Shown: one piece after another, positions 27,001 to 36,196 of the stretch
How the letters are laid out: every line of letters starts with the position of its first letter
Position numbering within the stretch: the stretch's first letter is position 1
Source of the DNA: an uncultured Desulfobacter sp.
GTDB lineage: Bacteria > Desulfobacterota > Desulfobacteria > Desulfobacterales > Desulfobacteraceae
Reading direction: 5' to 3'
Assembly (NCBI RefSeq): GCF_963666675.1
Contig: NZ_OY762929.1
Span: 4,280,001-4,344,000, forward strand
Length of the DNA: 64,000 bases
The notes under the pieces: generated by a model
What the model was told of the DNA's origin: nothing
Databases searched by the model: none
The model's input: the letters and a program-made list of their open reading frames with translations, nothing else
Made by a program: the position numbers and the translations under genes

Positions 27001-27154
27001 TTTTCAAAACACAAAACACATCAGACAATTTGAACAAATCATGCAGGCGATAAGGGATTATGAGTTTGAGCAGGCAAAAAAGGATCTTGCGGCGCTTGTA
27101 TCTACACTAGGGCAAGCTGATATTTTACCTAATGACCGAACGAAACTTAGCTGA
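24092..27154 (+). CDS. Hybrid histidine kinase, HK-REC-REC-Hpt
   Basis: A 1,020-residue membrane kinase. Helices at about 15-38 and 205-230 flank a periplasmic helical sensor region without a named domain. A coiled linker leads to HisKA (SHEIRTPMNA, about 281), HATPase (NNAIKF, GTGLGLSIS), a first receiver (VDDND, LMDWRMPGLDG, about 523-640), a second receiver (VEDNE, MDCQMPVMDG, about 673-790) and an Hpt domain (AAHTLKGVAGN, about 867). This is a complete phosphorelay, like BarA or TorS, lacking only the output regulator. It overlaps the binding protein gene upstream by 8 bases, and its last 30 bases overlap the convergent kinase gene. Confidence 0.92.
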   Translation: MINRTLAYLRSLDVSVQSRFLFVVIGFLIFSSAAGLGGYVIFSKNLFQNIYDLHVHPILHLNEMKNIYTINTLDTIDEMLSGHVSADDAKEILGLAQTLVKKEWQSYRFIFESQMHPDNRINHAPKAYLLDEGQKSFDMVQRQINELVDAIEKDNRAVIPNLLSQQIRPVIISAVDILNDLIESEVAGIQHSTDSMQYHFNHLIFTVLPILALGLTLIFIFARFILFNIKNITRQLSLSQQELWDANRLLEYRVEKRTNEFLEMAEKAESANRAKSEFLANMSHEIRTPMNAIIGMSGLALGMNLEEKTHNYISKVHQSAESLLGILNDILDFSKIESGKMELENIDFCLEDVMFNLLNIIGIKTGKKGLEMMYNITPQVPTALIGDPMRLGQILLNLCNNAIKFTDRGGEIVVSVSMENDRDKDTRVRLRFSVKDSGIGVGREEQKNLFQPFSQADTSVTRKYGGTGLGLSISNQLTRMMGGRMWVESKPGSGSTFYFTVLLDKQKEQPTPCRFENQGLTSLHVLIVDDNDTARDILTRQLSSWNVTCDQAHSGEAALTKLKQMDDHEPYDLVLMDWRMPGLDGIETAGLIQSRAELGHIPTIIMISAYDRLEVHKAVKDLNLAGFLSKPITPSKLYNAILTAMGRQPVEAHRSVHNPEKVTEAMDKLCGARILLVEDNEINQELATELLMHNGIQVDYAYNGQQALKRLGEKRYDGVLMDCQMPVMDGYTATGKIRQNPEFEKLPIIAMTAHAMVGDRQKSLDAGMNDYISKPLNVDQMFMTMAKWIVPAEPAGKRAVNPPAKEAKPDALPDIPGINIAAGLIVTQNNVKLYRKLLLKFLDKQADFAQNFKNAWESNDTKAATIAAHTLKGVAGNLGMTGVQTCASDLEAAVKESAGNVEALLDEVCAALEPVLAGLQILGEGTSAEKKDAGGIVDLNRIDPLLAELGYFLNENDTESIEVAEKLIPFFQNTKHIRQFEQIMQAIRDYEFEQAKKDLAALVSTLGQADILPNDRTKLS

Positions 27155-29692
27155 AATCCATTTCGCCATGGTCTTATACATCTCATCCGGCTTGATCGGT
27201 TTAGCGATATGATCGTTCATTCCGGCATCCAACGCCTTTTCCCGGTCACCCACCATTGCATTGGCCGTCATGGCAATGATGGGTAATTTTTGGAATTTTT
27301 CCTGTTCACGGATTTTCCGGGTCGCCTCATATCCGTCCATTACAGGCATCTGACAGTCCATCAAAACACCGTCAAAATCTTGATCTGCCAACATCTTGAG
27401 TGCTTCCCGACCATCATTGGCCGTTTCAACCACAATATTTTTGTGGGTTAAAAGCTCCATAGCCAGTTCCCGATTAATGTCATTATCCTCGACAAGCAGG
27501 ATTCTGGTACCGCGAATTTTTTCCAGTGCCTGACTAACAGTCCTTTCATTTATTGCAGCAGATGAATTTATTTTTTCCGGATGCCCAATCTGTTTACCAA
27601 GGCGGACCGTAAAGGAAAAAGTGCTGCCGACATCCTTTACACTTTCCACCCGAATCCGGCCGGCCATCAGTTGAACGAGTTTCTTTGAGACCATCAGTCC
27701 AAGTCCGGTTCCACCATATCGACGGGTCGTCGAACCATCGGCCTGGGAGAATGGCTGGAATATTTTCTTTTGCTGTTCGGCAGACATACCAATCCCTGTA
27801 TCTTGAACTGAAAATTGCAATACAACGGTTGAATCGTCTTGTTCCTTCATGGCGATTCTAAGAGAGATCACGTCTCCTTCATTACTGAACTTTACGGCAT
27901 TGCCGCCAAGATTGATCAATACCTGGCTTAGTCTATGGAGGTCACCAATCAAGGCTTTTGGTACATCATGTTCTATCTTCACCACAACTTTAACACCCTT
28001 GTCCCGGGCGCTGAAATTGATCGTGTTAACCATGTTGTCGATGAGCTCTTTGAGTTGGAAATCGATCTCTTCCATTTCCAGCTTTCCGGCATCAATTTTT
28101 GAAAAATCAAGGATGTCATTGAGAATGGCAAGGAGATTTCCTGCTGAGATGTGTGCCTTTTCAATATAATTTTTTTGTTTATCATCCAGGTCGGTCTGCA
28201 GTGCCAGATGCATCATACCCAGGATGGCATTCATGGGCGTTCGGATCTCGTGGCTCATGTTGGCTAAAAATTCGGATTTAGCCTGGTTGGCGGCTTCGGC
28301 CTCCAACTTGGCGATCTGCAATTTAGAATTGGCGGTTTCAAGGTCAATCGTTCGTTCACTGACACGCTGTTCAAGCTCATCATGGGCTTGCTGCAAGGCG
28401 GTCAGCAGATTTTCTTTTTCATTCATGGATCTGCTGATGGAATGAATCATTTTCTTCAATATTATTCCCAATGCCTTGGTTTCCCTTGTCCCGGTGATGG
28501 GGATATCATGGGCGGACATCCCTCCTTTTTCAATGCCTTCAGCGGAAACCATCAATCTTTTTAAGGGATTTGTCAGGGTTTTTGAAAGCAGTACGGATAA
28601 AACAATGGAGAGCCCAAGGAAGATGATTGACAAAAAGAAAATGTTTTTTATCAGGCCCCGGGATCCGCTTTCGATTTCATCCACATAAACGGAGCTTGCA
28701 ATATACCAGTCAAGCGGCGGGAAGTATTTAATGTAGGCCCGTTTTAAAAATTTGAATTCCCCTTTATGCTCCGGCTTGTCCCAGATATATTCATACGCCT
28801 TTTCAGGTGTTTGGGAAGCTGCTTTAAGTTCTTTGAGCAGGGGATTTCCCGTGGTGGGATGGATCAGGACGCTACCGTCAGTACCGGCAAGGGTCGGATG
28901 GACGAGCATTTCATTGTCACCGTTAAAAATAAACATGTAGCCGGTTTTGGTCAGGTGAACCTTTAGAAATGTCTGCCGGAGTTCAGAGATGATGGCATCC
29001 AGTCTCTTTTGGGCATCGCGTTCAATATCTTCAATATAAACCCCGGTTCCGATAACCCAGCCCCATGGTTTAAACAATGCGACATAAGAAATTTTGGGCT
29101 GATTTTCAGTAAGGCCGTTCTTGATGGGCTTAGGCCAATGGTAATCCACATATCCCTGCCCCTTGGCAAGACAGATATCAACAAAAGCCTGGAAAAGGTT
29201 CTGTTTTTTTCCCAGGGCGCAGTTGAATTTCGGATCATCGAGAATAGTATTGTCCAGCTCGGGGATTGTCGGATGCATGATCATTCTGGGTACCGGGCGC
29301 CCGGTATCATTTATCCACAGGTAGCCCGCACCCTTGTCATATCTCATAGCCCGGATAATGGCGATGGCTTGCCTTTTCGCCTGATCCTTGGTCAAAATGC
29401 CTCGACTGAACTTATCGGAAAACTGCCGGATCGCAGCAACAGCTATATTGACAAGCTCCTCTCTTTCGTTTTTCCGGGTTTCAAGCATAGTTTCTTTATG
29501 AAAAATCAAACTATGGTATTCATTTTCAACATTGAGCATAACTGTGTTCAGTATATTTCTTGCGTTTTCTTCTTGAACCCCGGCCAGGGTTTTCAAGGTC
29601 TCTTTTTGAACAAAATAGATGATACCGGTAACAGTTGAAACAACAATAAATACGACAATCATCAATATTCTTGATCGTAAGGATTGTAACAT
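27125..29692 (-). CDS. Hybrid histidine kinase with two Cache domains, HAMP and receiver
   Basis: An 855-residue membrane kinase. Between helices at about 8-28 and 345-365 lies a large periplasmic region with two Cache-like units (GAGYLWINDTG and later KTGYMFIFNGD), a fold that binds small acids, amino acids and similar ligands. Then HAMP, a coiled linker (about 430-470), HisKA (SHEIRTPMNAILG, about 482), HATPase (GGNAVKF, GTGLGLMVS) and a receiver (VEDND, MDCQMPVMDG). No Hpt, so the partner may be the Hpt of another kinase. ATG 29692 is preferred over GTG 29716 because GGAGA sits 6 bases before it. It stands alone on the minus strand and overlaps the convergent kinase by 30 bases. Confidence 0.92.
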   Translation of the reverse strand: MLQSLRSRILMIVVFIVVSTVTGIIYFVQKETLKTLAGVQEENARNILNTVMLNVENEYHSLIFHKETMLETRKNEREELVNIAVAAIRQFSDKFSRGILTKDQAKRQAIAIIRAMRYDKGAGYLWINDTGRPVPRMIMHPTIPELDNTILDDPKFNCALGKKQNLFQAFVDICLAKGQGYVDYHWPKPIKNGLTENQPKISYVALFKPWGWVIGTGVYIEDIERDAQKRLDAIISELRQTFLKVHLTKTGYMFIFNGDNEMLVHPTLAGTDGSVLIHPTTGNPLLKELKAASQTPEKAYEYIWDKPEHKGEFKFLKRAYIKYFPPLDWYIASSVYVDEIESGSRGLIKNIFFLSIIFLGLSIVLSVLLSKTLTNPLKRLMVSAEGIEKGGMSAHDIPITGTRETKALGIILKKMIHSISRSMNEKENLLTALQQAHDELEQRVSERTIDLETANSKLQIAKLEAEAANQAKSEFLANMSHEIRTPMNAILGMMHLALQTDLDDKQKNYIEKAHISAGNLLAILNDILDFSKIDAGKLEMEEIDFQLKELIDNMVNTINFSARDKGVKVVVKIEHDVPKALIGDLHRLSQVLINLGGNAVKFSNEGDVISLRIAMKEQDDSTVVLQFSVQDTGIGMSAEQQKKIFQPFSQADGSTTRRYGGTGLGLMVSKKLVQLMAGRIRVESVKDVGSTFSFTVRLGKQIGHPEKINSSAAINERTVSQALEKIRGTRILLVEDNDINRELAMELLTHKNIVVETANDGREALKMLADQDFDGVLMDCQMPVMDGYEATRKIREQEKFQKLPIIAMTANAMVGDREKALDAGMNDHIAKPIKPDEMYKTMAKWISAKFRSVIR

Positions 29693-30030
29693 TTGTTCTC
29701 CGGATAATGTTTTCACAAGGATGAGCGATCTTAATTAATACCATTTTTTTCAATCACAGTACCAGGTCTTTTCGCCTATTGTTAAAATCGCATTTAACAA
29801 ATTCCTGGAGGGGTCCTAGTGTCAAGACACGAAAGAAGAAAAAAAATTTTGAAAGATCGCCTTGGTTAGTGTAAACTTTTAACCATCGTAAATCTTTATA
29901 ATTTATTTTTTTATCGACGATGACTGCATCCTGAAGCGTTACGGAAGGCATAGGCATTTGCACCATAATCATAATGTCGCTCCAGCCTGTCGGAAAAGAA
30001 TTTTCCTGAAACATAATACAAGGAGAAAGA
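29693..30030. other. Intergenic region between divergent signalling genes
   Basis: 338 bases, AT-rich, with no convincing gene; a minus-strand frame at 29754-30056 has no ribosome site or recognisable product. Just before the next gene's AGGAGA is a 15-base dyad ggaaaagaattttcc (29992-30006), a possible operator. Promoters for both flanking genes should lie here, but I cannot fix them. Confidence 0.5.
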
Positions 30031-30957
30031 ATGGACAACAAACCCATCATTCGCATCGGCTATCTAAACATTGCCGACCATCTCATTCTCGGCGTCACGG
30101 AAAGAAAGGTGTAAAAAAACGAAGAGGTGTTTAAATATCTTCATCTAAAAACCGTGCCGTTCATCGACTGGCAGACCCTGAGCCTTGCCTTTTCCAGGGA
30201 CGAAATCAATGCGGCGTTTATGCTGGCGCCCCTGGCCATGGACCATTTTAGAAAAGGAGAGGACCTAAGACTGGTTCTTTTAGGCCATCGCAACGGCAGC
30301 GTATTGATCACGAACAAAAGCGCAAACATAAAAACCATCCAGGATTTAAAGGGAAAAGACATCTTAATTCCCTTTCATTTGTCCACCCACAACATTCTTT
30401 TGCACAAACTGCTCAAGGACCACAACCTGGAAATCGGCATCGGAAAGGATGTTGAAGTCCAGACCGTAGCCCCCTCTAAAATGCCCACCCATGTTGAAAT
30501 TGATACCCAGGGGAGCATCGGGGGATTCCTGGTGGCAGAACCCTTTGGTTCCAATGTCATTAAAGCCGGATTGGGCGACGAATTTGAATTATCCAAAAAT
30601 ATCTGGCCCGGCCACCCCTGTTGTGTCCTGGTGGTCAAAACCGACATTATCCGTTATTTTCCCAATGCAGTCCAGGAACTGGTCAACAGCCTGGTCAAAT
30701 CCGGCAGATTCATAAAAGACAACACCGAAGAGGCCGCCAGGATCGGCGTATTTTTCCTGAACCAGGATATCAATGTGGTAAGGAACATTTTAAATTCGCC
30801 TGCAGACCGTATCACCACAGACCACCTGATGCCCCAGATCAAAGATTTTGAGCAGATCCAGAATTACATTGTCAATGTCACAGGCAATATTTACGAAAAA
30901 ATAGATTTAAAAAAATTTATCTATACAGGATTTGCCGACCAGGCCGGTGCCACCTAA
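30031..30957 (+). pseudogene. NMT1-like substrate-binding protein gene interrupted by an in-frame TAA
   Basis: ATG 30031 has a strong AGGAGA 4 bases upstream and reads MDNKPIIRIGYLNIADHL, a typical NMT1-like (nitrate/taurine/thiamine-precursor binding) opening, but codon 28 is TAA (30112-30114). The same frame then continues to 30957 through the rest of the domain, with GSIGGFLVAEPF and GHPCCVLVV. So one nonsense change breaks an otherwise intact 308-residue protein; restart at GTG 30127, preceded by GAAGAG, could give a 276-residue product lacking the first strand. No signal peptide is present, so even intact it would be cytoplasmic or need another export route. A sequencing error is possible. 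It heads the operon with the ABC_sub_bind gene and a hybrid kinase. Confidence 0.75.
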
Positions 30958-30974
30958 CAATCACTGAGGAGGCT

Positions 30975-32018
30975 ATGATGGTTAAACATATCGCGATACG
31001 GGAGAATCGCATCTATTCGGTTAACAGACAGATGCTTGCCCTGTTGCTGGCCGGCATCACTTTTTTTATCGTTTCAGGACATCCCATCTGTGCCCGGGCA
31101 ACCCAACAGGTATCAATCGGCATTCTCATGGCCAACGACACCCGCCAAAACCCGGTGGACGGTTTTACAAGCGGCATGGCATATTATTCTGGCAATTGTA
31201 CTGAACAATTAAGCTATACAATTTTGAATGCCGACAATCAAAAACACAAACTACCGGCAATGGCCCGGAAATTGATTGAGTCCAAACCGGATATTGCCGT
31301 GGCCGCGGGGGGAATTGAAGCCGATGCACTGATGGCCGCCACCCGGGAAACGGATATCCCGGTGGTATTTCTTTCGGTATCATCGGCCATTGACAGGGGA
31401 CTTTCCTCAACGATGACCGCCCCGGACAAAAACATCACCGGCATAGAGACCAACGATACCCAGATTACGGCCAAACGGATGTGGTTCATTAAACGACTTC
31501 TACCCGAGGCCCGCAAAATTTTCTGCTTTCATATGCCCTCAAACGTTCCGTCTGTGGAATCCGTTAAAATTGCCCGTAAAAAAGCAAAAGAACTGGGCCT
31601 GGAACTGATCGTAAAAGAGGTGGAAACCGTTTATGATATCCGTAACGCCGCACAGATGATCTTCCGGGAAAATATTGATGTGATTCTTATAAATCCGGTG
31701 GCCGTGATCCACGGCACGTTGAAAGAGACCATTCTTCCCAGAGCCATGAAGGAAAAAATTCCGATATTCGGATATGGCATGGCATGCATAAAAAAAGGCG
31801 TTTTTGCGTCATACGCCGGGTCCAGGTACGCCAACGGGAAACAGGCCGCCCGCCTGGCACATAAAATTATCCATGGGGAAAAACCTGAAAACATTCCCAT
31901 TGAAACCCCTGAAAAATACGAATTCGTTATCAACACATGGATGGTAAAAAAACTGGACCTTACACTGCCGCCAACCGCCTATAAAATGGCGGATAAAATT
32001 GTTGAGATTGAATTTTGA
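30975..32018 (+). CDS. ABC_sub_bind-type periplasmic binding protein (PF04392-like)
   Basis: A 347-residue protein with a signal peptide (hydrophobic residues about 22-40, ending ICARA) and the two-lobed fold of ABC_sub_bind proteins: QVSIGILMAND, KPDIAVAAGGIEADAL, PVVFLSVSSA and the family-like RAMKEKIPIFGYG with FASYAGSRY. Related proteins bind tryptophan or other small ligands. AGGAGG lies 5 bases before ATG. No permease or ATPase is adjacent; the next gene, after a palindromic repeat, is a Cache kinase, so a sensory role is likely (inference). Confidence 0.85.
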   Translation: MMVKHIAIRENRIYSVNRQMLALLLAGITFFIVSGHPICARATQQVSIGILMANDTRQNPVDGFTSGMAYYSGNCTEQLSYTILNADNQKHKLPAMARKLIESKPDIAVAAGGIEADALMAATRETDIPVVFLSVSSAIDRGLSSTMTAPDKNITGIETNDTQITAKRMWFIKRLLPEARKIFCFHMPSNVPSVESVKIARKKAKELGLELIVKEVETVYDIRNAAQMIFRENIDVILINPVAVIHGTLKETILPRAMKEKIPIFGYGMACIKKGVFASYAGSRYANGKQAARLAHKIIHGEKPENIPIETPEKYEFVINTWMVKKLDLTLPPTAYKMADKIVEIEF

Positions 32019-32020
32019 TA

Positions 32021-32184
32021 AGGCCCAGGGTCGGAATAAAATCTTCCAAAATATGGCGCCGAATTTTTGAGCCTTATTCAAGGCGCTCGCTTGGGAGCAT
32101 ATTGAAATATGTGCCTAAGGGAGCAACAAAGAAGAAGGTCAAAAAGGCAAGCCATATGGAAGAATTTATTTTGATCATGGGCCT
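32021..32184. repeat. Large palindromic intergenic element C
   Basis: Ends 32021-32056 and 32150-32184 are imperfect inverted repeats (both read aggccca, aataaa, tcttcca and tatggc inward). Inner parts also mirror each other (cttgggagcatatt against aatatgtgcctaaggg) around a centre near 32104, so almost all 164 bases form one imperfect palindrome. It starts 3 bases after the binding-protein stop. No coding frame. Confidence 0.7.
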
Positions 32185-32257
32185 AACACCTTGAAACGTA
32201 TTCGGCCATGGTCGGACGCGTTGGGATTTCACCAAATACCTATAAAAAAGAGTGACT

Positions 32258-35200
32258 ATGAAATGGTGGAATAAAATCAGTTTTAAGTTAACACTGGCCA
32301 TTTTGATTATGGCTGTTGTGCCCTTGGGCGGATTCGGCATTATGTCCATCGACAAAATCCGTTCTGCCTTGCTTACCTCGGTTTCCCAGACCAATTTTGC
32401 GGCCGCAAAAAAGGCCGGCAATACCATTGAATCCGCGGTTCATGATACCATTGTAGCCGTCCGCGTTATAATGGAAAACAATGGGTTTGAGACCCAGGAT
32501 TCCTATGACCGGGAATGGGCGCTCCAACTGCTGCTCAAATCATTTCCACAGATATCTTCAATAACTATCACAAATACTTCGGGAACGCCTGTTTTAAAGG
32601 TAACCAAGGAGGATACTTACGTCCCGGCAGATTTTGAAAAAACACAAAAGATGGATGCGGCGCTTGACACAACACATTCCAAACAAAGAATACGACCCAT
32701 TTCAAGGACCAGTAATGGGTTTTTAATTCTTCCGGTGGATCTGTTTTTCCTTAATCCCCTGGCACGGCAAAACAGCTTTGCATTGACCCTGGAAATCAAT
32801 CTGAACAGGCTGCTTGAAATCGTATCGGACCAGCATATCATCAACGCCGGATACCTTTATGTTCTGGATGAAAAAGGGGAGATCGTTCTCTATCCTGATA
32901 AAAGCGTCGCCCTGGCCCGGGAAAAAGCAATGTACAATCCCCTTGCAAACTTGTTTGTACAAGGCAAAAAAGTTCCCATAACGCTTGCGCGACACAAGAA
33001 CCGGGACAACACACCGGTGGTTTCCAATGCCTTTACCACAGACCAACCGCGCCTTTTAGTGGTGGTGGAGCAAACCACCGCCAAGGCCATGGCCTCGGCC
33101 GATTTGATTTTAAAATGGCAGGTGATGGTTATAACGGCGGTTGTACTGTTGTCCGGTCTGCTCTCTTTATATTTTGTATTAAACTTAAGTAGACCAATTA
33201 AAAAGCTTGAGGATGGGGTTGATCTTATTTCAGCGGGAAATCTGGATGTTTCCATCCCCATTGTCTCCCGGGACGAAATCGGAAATGTAACAAAAGCGTT
33301 CAATGACATGGCAGCAAGCCTCAGGCAGGCAAAGAAAAAGGACTCGGACCTGTTGTGGATTGAACAGGGAATTTCCAGACTTGAATCCATTTTAAGAGAA
33401 GAGCGGACAGTCAAACAATCGTGCCGGGACCTGATCAATTTTTTGTGCAGTCATGTCCGGTCCCATATCGGTCTGTTATATATCCGGACCCATGAACATC
33501 GGTTTAAACCTGTCGCCGGTTTTGCCGTTTCTCCCGATGACGGAACAATCCCCCAGTTTGGATACGGTGAGGGCCTGGCCGGCCAGTGCGCGTCTGAAAA
33601 AAAAATCAGGTACATGGAAGATCTGCCTGAAAAATTTTTTACTGTCTGTTCCGGTCTAGGTGAAATGCCGCCCAAACAGTCGGCCATCATCCCCCTGACC
33701 TTTAACGACCAGGTGGAGGGTATCCTGGAACTTGGGACGTTGAAAACCTTCACGGACATGGGCAAACAATTTTTAAAGGAAGCGGCCGGTCGTATTGGCA
33801 TGGCACTGAACGCCGCCCGTTCCAGGCAGGAACAAAACAGGCTGTTAGAGCAGACAAAAACCCAGAAACAAACCCTGGAAAAACAGCAGGAAGAGCTCCA
33901 GGCGGCCAACGAAGAGCTCGAAGAACAGACCCAGCGCCTAATGGCATCCGAAGACCAACTCCGGCAGCAGCAGGAGGAACTGCAGGCCTCAAACGAAGAA
34001 CTTGAAGAAAAGACACAATATCTTGAGCGCAATCGAAAACAGATAGAAGAAAAGAACCAGACACTGGAACAGATGAAAGCGGCCCTGACCCAAAAAGCCG
34101 AAGACCTGGCCCGGTCCGGCAAATATAAATCTGAATTTCTGGCCAACATGTCCCATGAGCTGCGAACGCCCCTCAACAGTCTGCTGCTGCTGGCAAAAAT
34201 TTTGTCGGAAAACAAAGAACAAAATCTGACCCCGGATCAGGTAGAGTCCGCCAACGTAATTTTTTCCTCCGGGTCGGACCTGCTCAACATGATCAATGAG
34301 ATACTTGATCTGTCCAAAATTGAAGCCGGAAAGATGGCACTGACTCTGCGTAAAATCGAAATCCCCGAATTTGCCCGGAATATTGGGGCCACCTTTTCCC
34401 ATATGGCCCGGGAAAAAAAGCTGGAGCTTGATGTCCGTGTGGATTCCGATTGCCTGCCATCAATTTTCAGTGATTTTGAACGGGTCAAACAGGTGTTGAA
34501 AAACCTGATCGCCAATGCCGTTAAATTCACATCCCAAGGCGGCATTTACGTCTCTTTTTACAGGCCTGACAAGGAGGTTGTGCTGGGCCAAAGCCTGACC
34601 GGCAATGACATATTAGCCGTGTCCGTTAAGGATACGGGCATCGGCATTGCCAAAGATAAGCAGACATTGATATTTGAAGCCTTCCAGCAGTCGGAAGGCG
34701 GAATATCCAGAAAATACGGCGGTACGGGGCTCGGCCTCTCCATATGCAGGGAGCTGTCAAAGCTGTTGGGCGGTGAAATCCATCTGCAAAGCACCCCGGG
34801 CAAAGGATCGACGTTCACCCTGTACCTGCCGGCCGGACTTGATCGTAAAGAACAGCCCATTGAAAAGGAAACCCAAGCCGTTCATCCGCCCCCCGAATCC
34901 GCTGCCCCCACCAAGACCGAAGAGACACCGCCGGACATCCCGGAAACGCACCTGGTAGACCTGCCCGATGACCGGGAAAAGATTACCCCGGACAGCAAAA
35001 GCGTTCTGATCATCGAAGATGACACCCATTTTGGTAAAACCTTGATGGCTTTTTGCGCCAATCGTGGATTTCTATGCCTCTATTCAGCGACCGGAGAAAA
35101 CGGACTTTCCCTGGCCCGCAAATACATTCCCAAAGCGATCATACTGGACATCAAACTGCCGGGCATGGATGGCTGGGCCGTGTTTCACAATCTGAAAGAA

Positions 35201-36166
35201 AATGCCGCCACCCGGCATATCCCGGTCCATTTCATGTCGGTTGAAGCACCCGTATTCAACGTACGAAACAAAGGGGCCATTGGCTTTTTGACCAAACCCG
35301 TATCACCCAAAAGTCTGGAAACGGCCATGGACCGAATTGAGACTGTGGCCACCCAAAAGGTTAAAACCCTGTTGATCGTGGAAGATAATGCCGCCCAGCA
35401 AAAAAGCATCAAACAACTTCTGGACGGACGCGACATTTTTATTGATGACGCCCCATCCGGCAAAGGCGCCCTGGCAGCCGTCAAATCAAAAAATTATGAT
35501 TGTATCATTCTGGATCTGGGCCTGCCGGATATGACCGGATTTGAACTGCTGGAATGTCTGACAAATGATAGTTCGATCACGCTGCCCCCCATCATCGTAT
35601 ACACCGGACGGGACCTCTCCTATGAAGAGGAGGGTATTCTCAGGCGGTATTCGGAATCCATCATCATTAAGGGCGTTAAATCCGAGGAACGGCTTTTGGA
35701 TGAGACCTCCTTATTTTTGCACCGCATGATGGACGACCTGCCTGCGGATAAAAAACAGATCATTACGGATATTCACAACAGCGACCGTATATTTGAGGGC
35801 AAGACGATACTCCTGGTGGACGATGACATGCGCAACATGTTCGCGCTGGCCAAAGTGCTGGCCGAGCGGAAGATGAACGTTCTAAAGGCGGAAAACGGAC
35901 AAAAGGCCGTTGAGATGATTCATAATACCCCCAAAATCGATCTGGTGCTCATGGACATCATGATGCCGGTCATGGATGGGTATAAAGCCATGAAAACGAT
36001 CAGAGCGGATAAAAAATATGCCGGATTGCCCATCATCGCCCTGACGGCAAAGGCCATGAAGCAGGACAAAAACGACTGTATTGCGGCCGGAGCCAACGAC
36101 TACCTGACCAAGCCCGTGGATATTGACCGTCTTTTGTCCATGATGCGGGTCTGGTTGTATAAGTAG
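32258..36166 (+). CDS. Hybrid histidine kinase Cache-HAMP-GAF-HK with three receivers
   Basis: A 1,302-residue kinase. A dCache-like periplasmic domain (about 30-275) lies between two helices; HAMP (about 305-360), a GAF-type domain (about 380-535), a long Gln/Glu-rich coiled coil (about 540-620), HisKA (SHELRTPLNS, about 631), HATPase (NAVKFTS, GTGLGLSIC), then receivers at about 914 (IEDD, LDIKLPGMDGW), 1036 (VEDNA, LDLGLPDMTGF) and 1183 (VDDDM, MDIMMPVMDGY). ATG 32258 follows AGAG; a GTG two codons earlier is also possible. It begins the run of CheR, CheB, REC-kinase, HD-GYP and REC-FapA genes, and probably feeds phosphate into them. Confidence 0.93.
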   Translation: MKWWNKISFKLTLAILIMAVVPLGGFGIMSIDKIRSALLTSVSQTNFAAAKKAGNTIESAVHDTIVAVRVIMENNGFETQDSYDREWALQLLLKSFPQISSITITNTSGTPVLKVTKEDTYVPADFEKTQKMDAALDTTHSKQRIRPISRTSNGFLILPVDLFFLNPLARQNSFALTLEINLNRLLEIVSDQHIINAGYLYVLDEKGEIVLYPDKSVALAREKAMYNPLANLFVQGKKVPITLARHKNRDNTPVVSNAFTTDQPRLLVVVEQTTAKAMASADLILKWQVMVITAVVLLSGLLSLYFVLNLSRPIKKLEDGVDLISAGNLDVSIPIVSRDEIGNVTKAFNDMAASLRQAKKKDSDLLWIEQGISRLESILREERTVKQSCRDLINFLCSHVRSHIGLLYIRTHEHRFKPVAGFAVSPDDGTIPQFGYGEGLAGQCASEKKIRYMEDLPEKFFTVCSGLGEMPPKQSAIIPLTFNDQVEGILELGTLKTFTDMGKQFLKEAAGRIGMALNAARSRQEQNRLLEQTKTQKQTLEKQQEELQAANEELEEQTQRLMASEDQLRQQQEELQASNEELEEKTQYLERNRKQIEEKNQTLEQMKAALTQKAEDLARSGKYKSEFLANMSHELRTPLNSLLLLAKILSENKEQNLTPDQVESANVIFSSGSDLLNMINEILDLSKIEAGKMALTLRKIEIPEFARNIGATFSHMAREKKLELDVRVDSDCLPSIFSDFERVKQVLKNLIANAVKFTSQGGIYVSFYRPDKEVVLGQSLTGNDILAVSVKDTGIGIAKDKQTLIFEAFQQSEGGISRKYGGTGLGLSICRELSKLLGGEIHLQSTPGKGSTFTLYLPAGLDRKEQPIEKETQAVHPPPESAAPTKTEETPPDIPETHLVDLPDDREKITPDSKSVLIIEDDTHFGKTLMAFCANRGFLCLYSATGENGLSLARKYIPKAIILDIKLPGMDGWAVFHNLKENAATRHIPVHFMSVEAPVFNVRNKGAIGFLTKPVSPKSLETAMDRIETVATQKVKTLLIVEDNAAQQKSIKQLLDGRDIFIDDAPSGKGALAAVKSKNYDCIILDLGLPDMTGFELLECLTNDSSITLPPIIVYTGRDLSYEEEGILRRYSESIIIKGVKSEERLLDETSLFLHRMMDDLPADKKQIITDIHNSDRIFEGKTILLVDDDMRNMFALAKVLAERKMNVLKAENGQKAVEMIHNTPKIDLVLMDIMMPVMDGYKAMKTIRADKKYAGLPIIALTAKAMKQDKNDCIAAGANDYLTKPVDIDRLLSMMRVWLYK

Positions 36167-36196
36167 TGTTTAAACCAAGTAAGAGGTCGTGTACCC

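Noticed and set aside
29754..30056. 100-codon minus-strand frame in the divergent intergenic region
   Set aside because: No ribosome site, no recognisable family, and it overlaps the start and Shine-Dalgarno of the next plus-strand gene.
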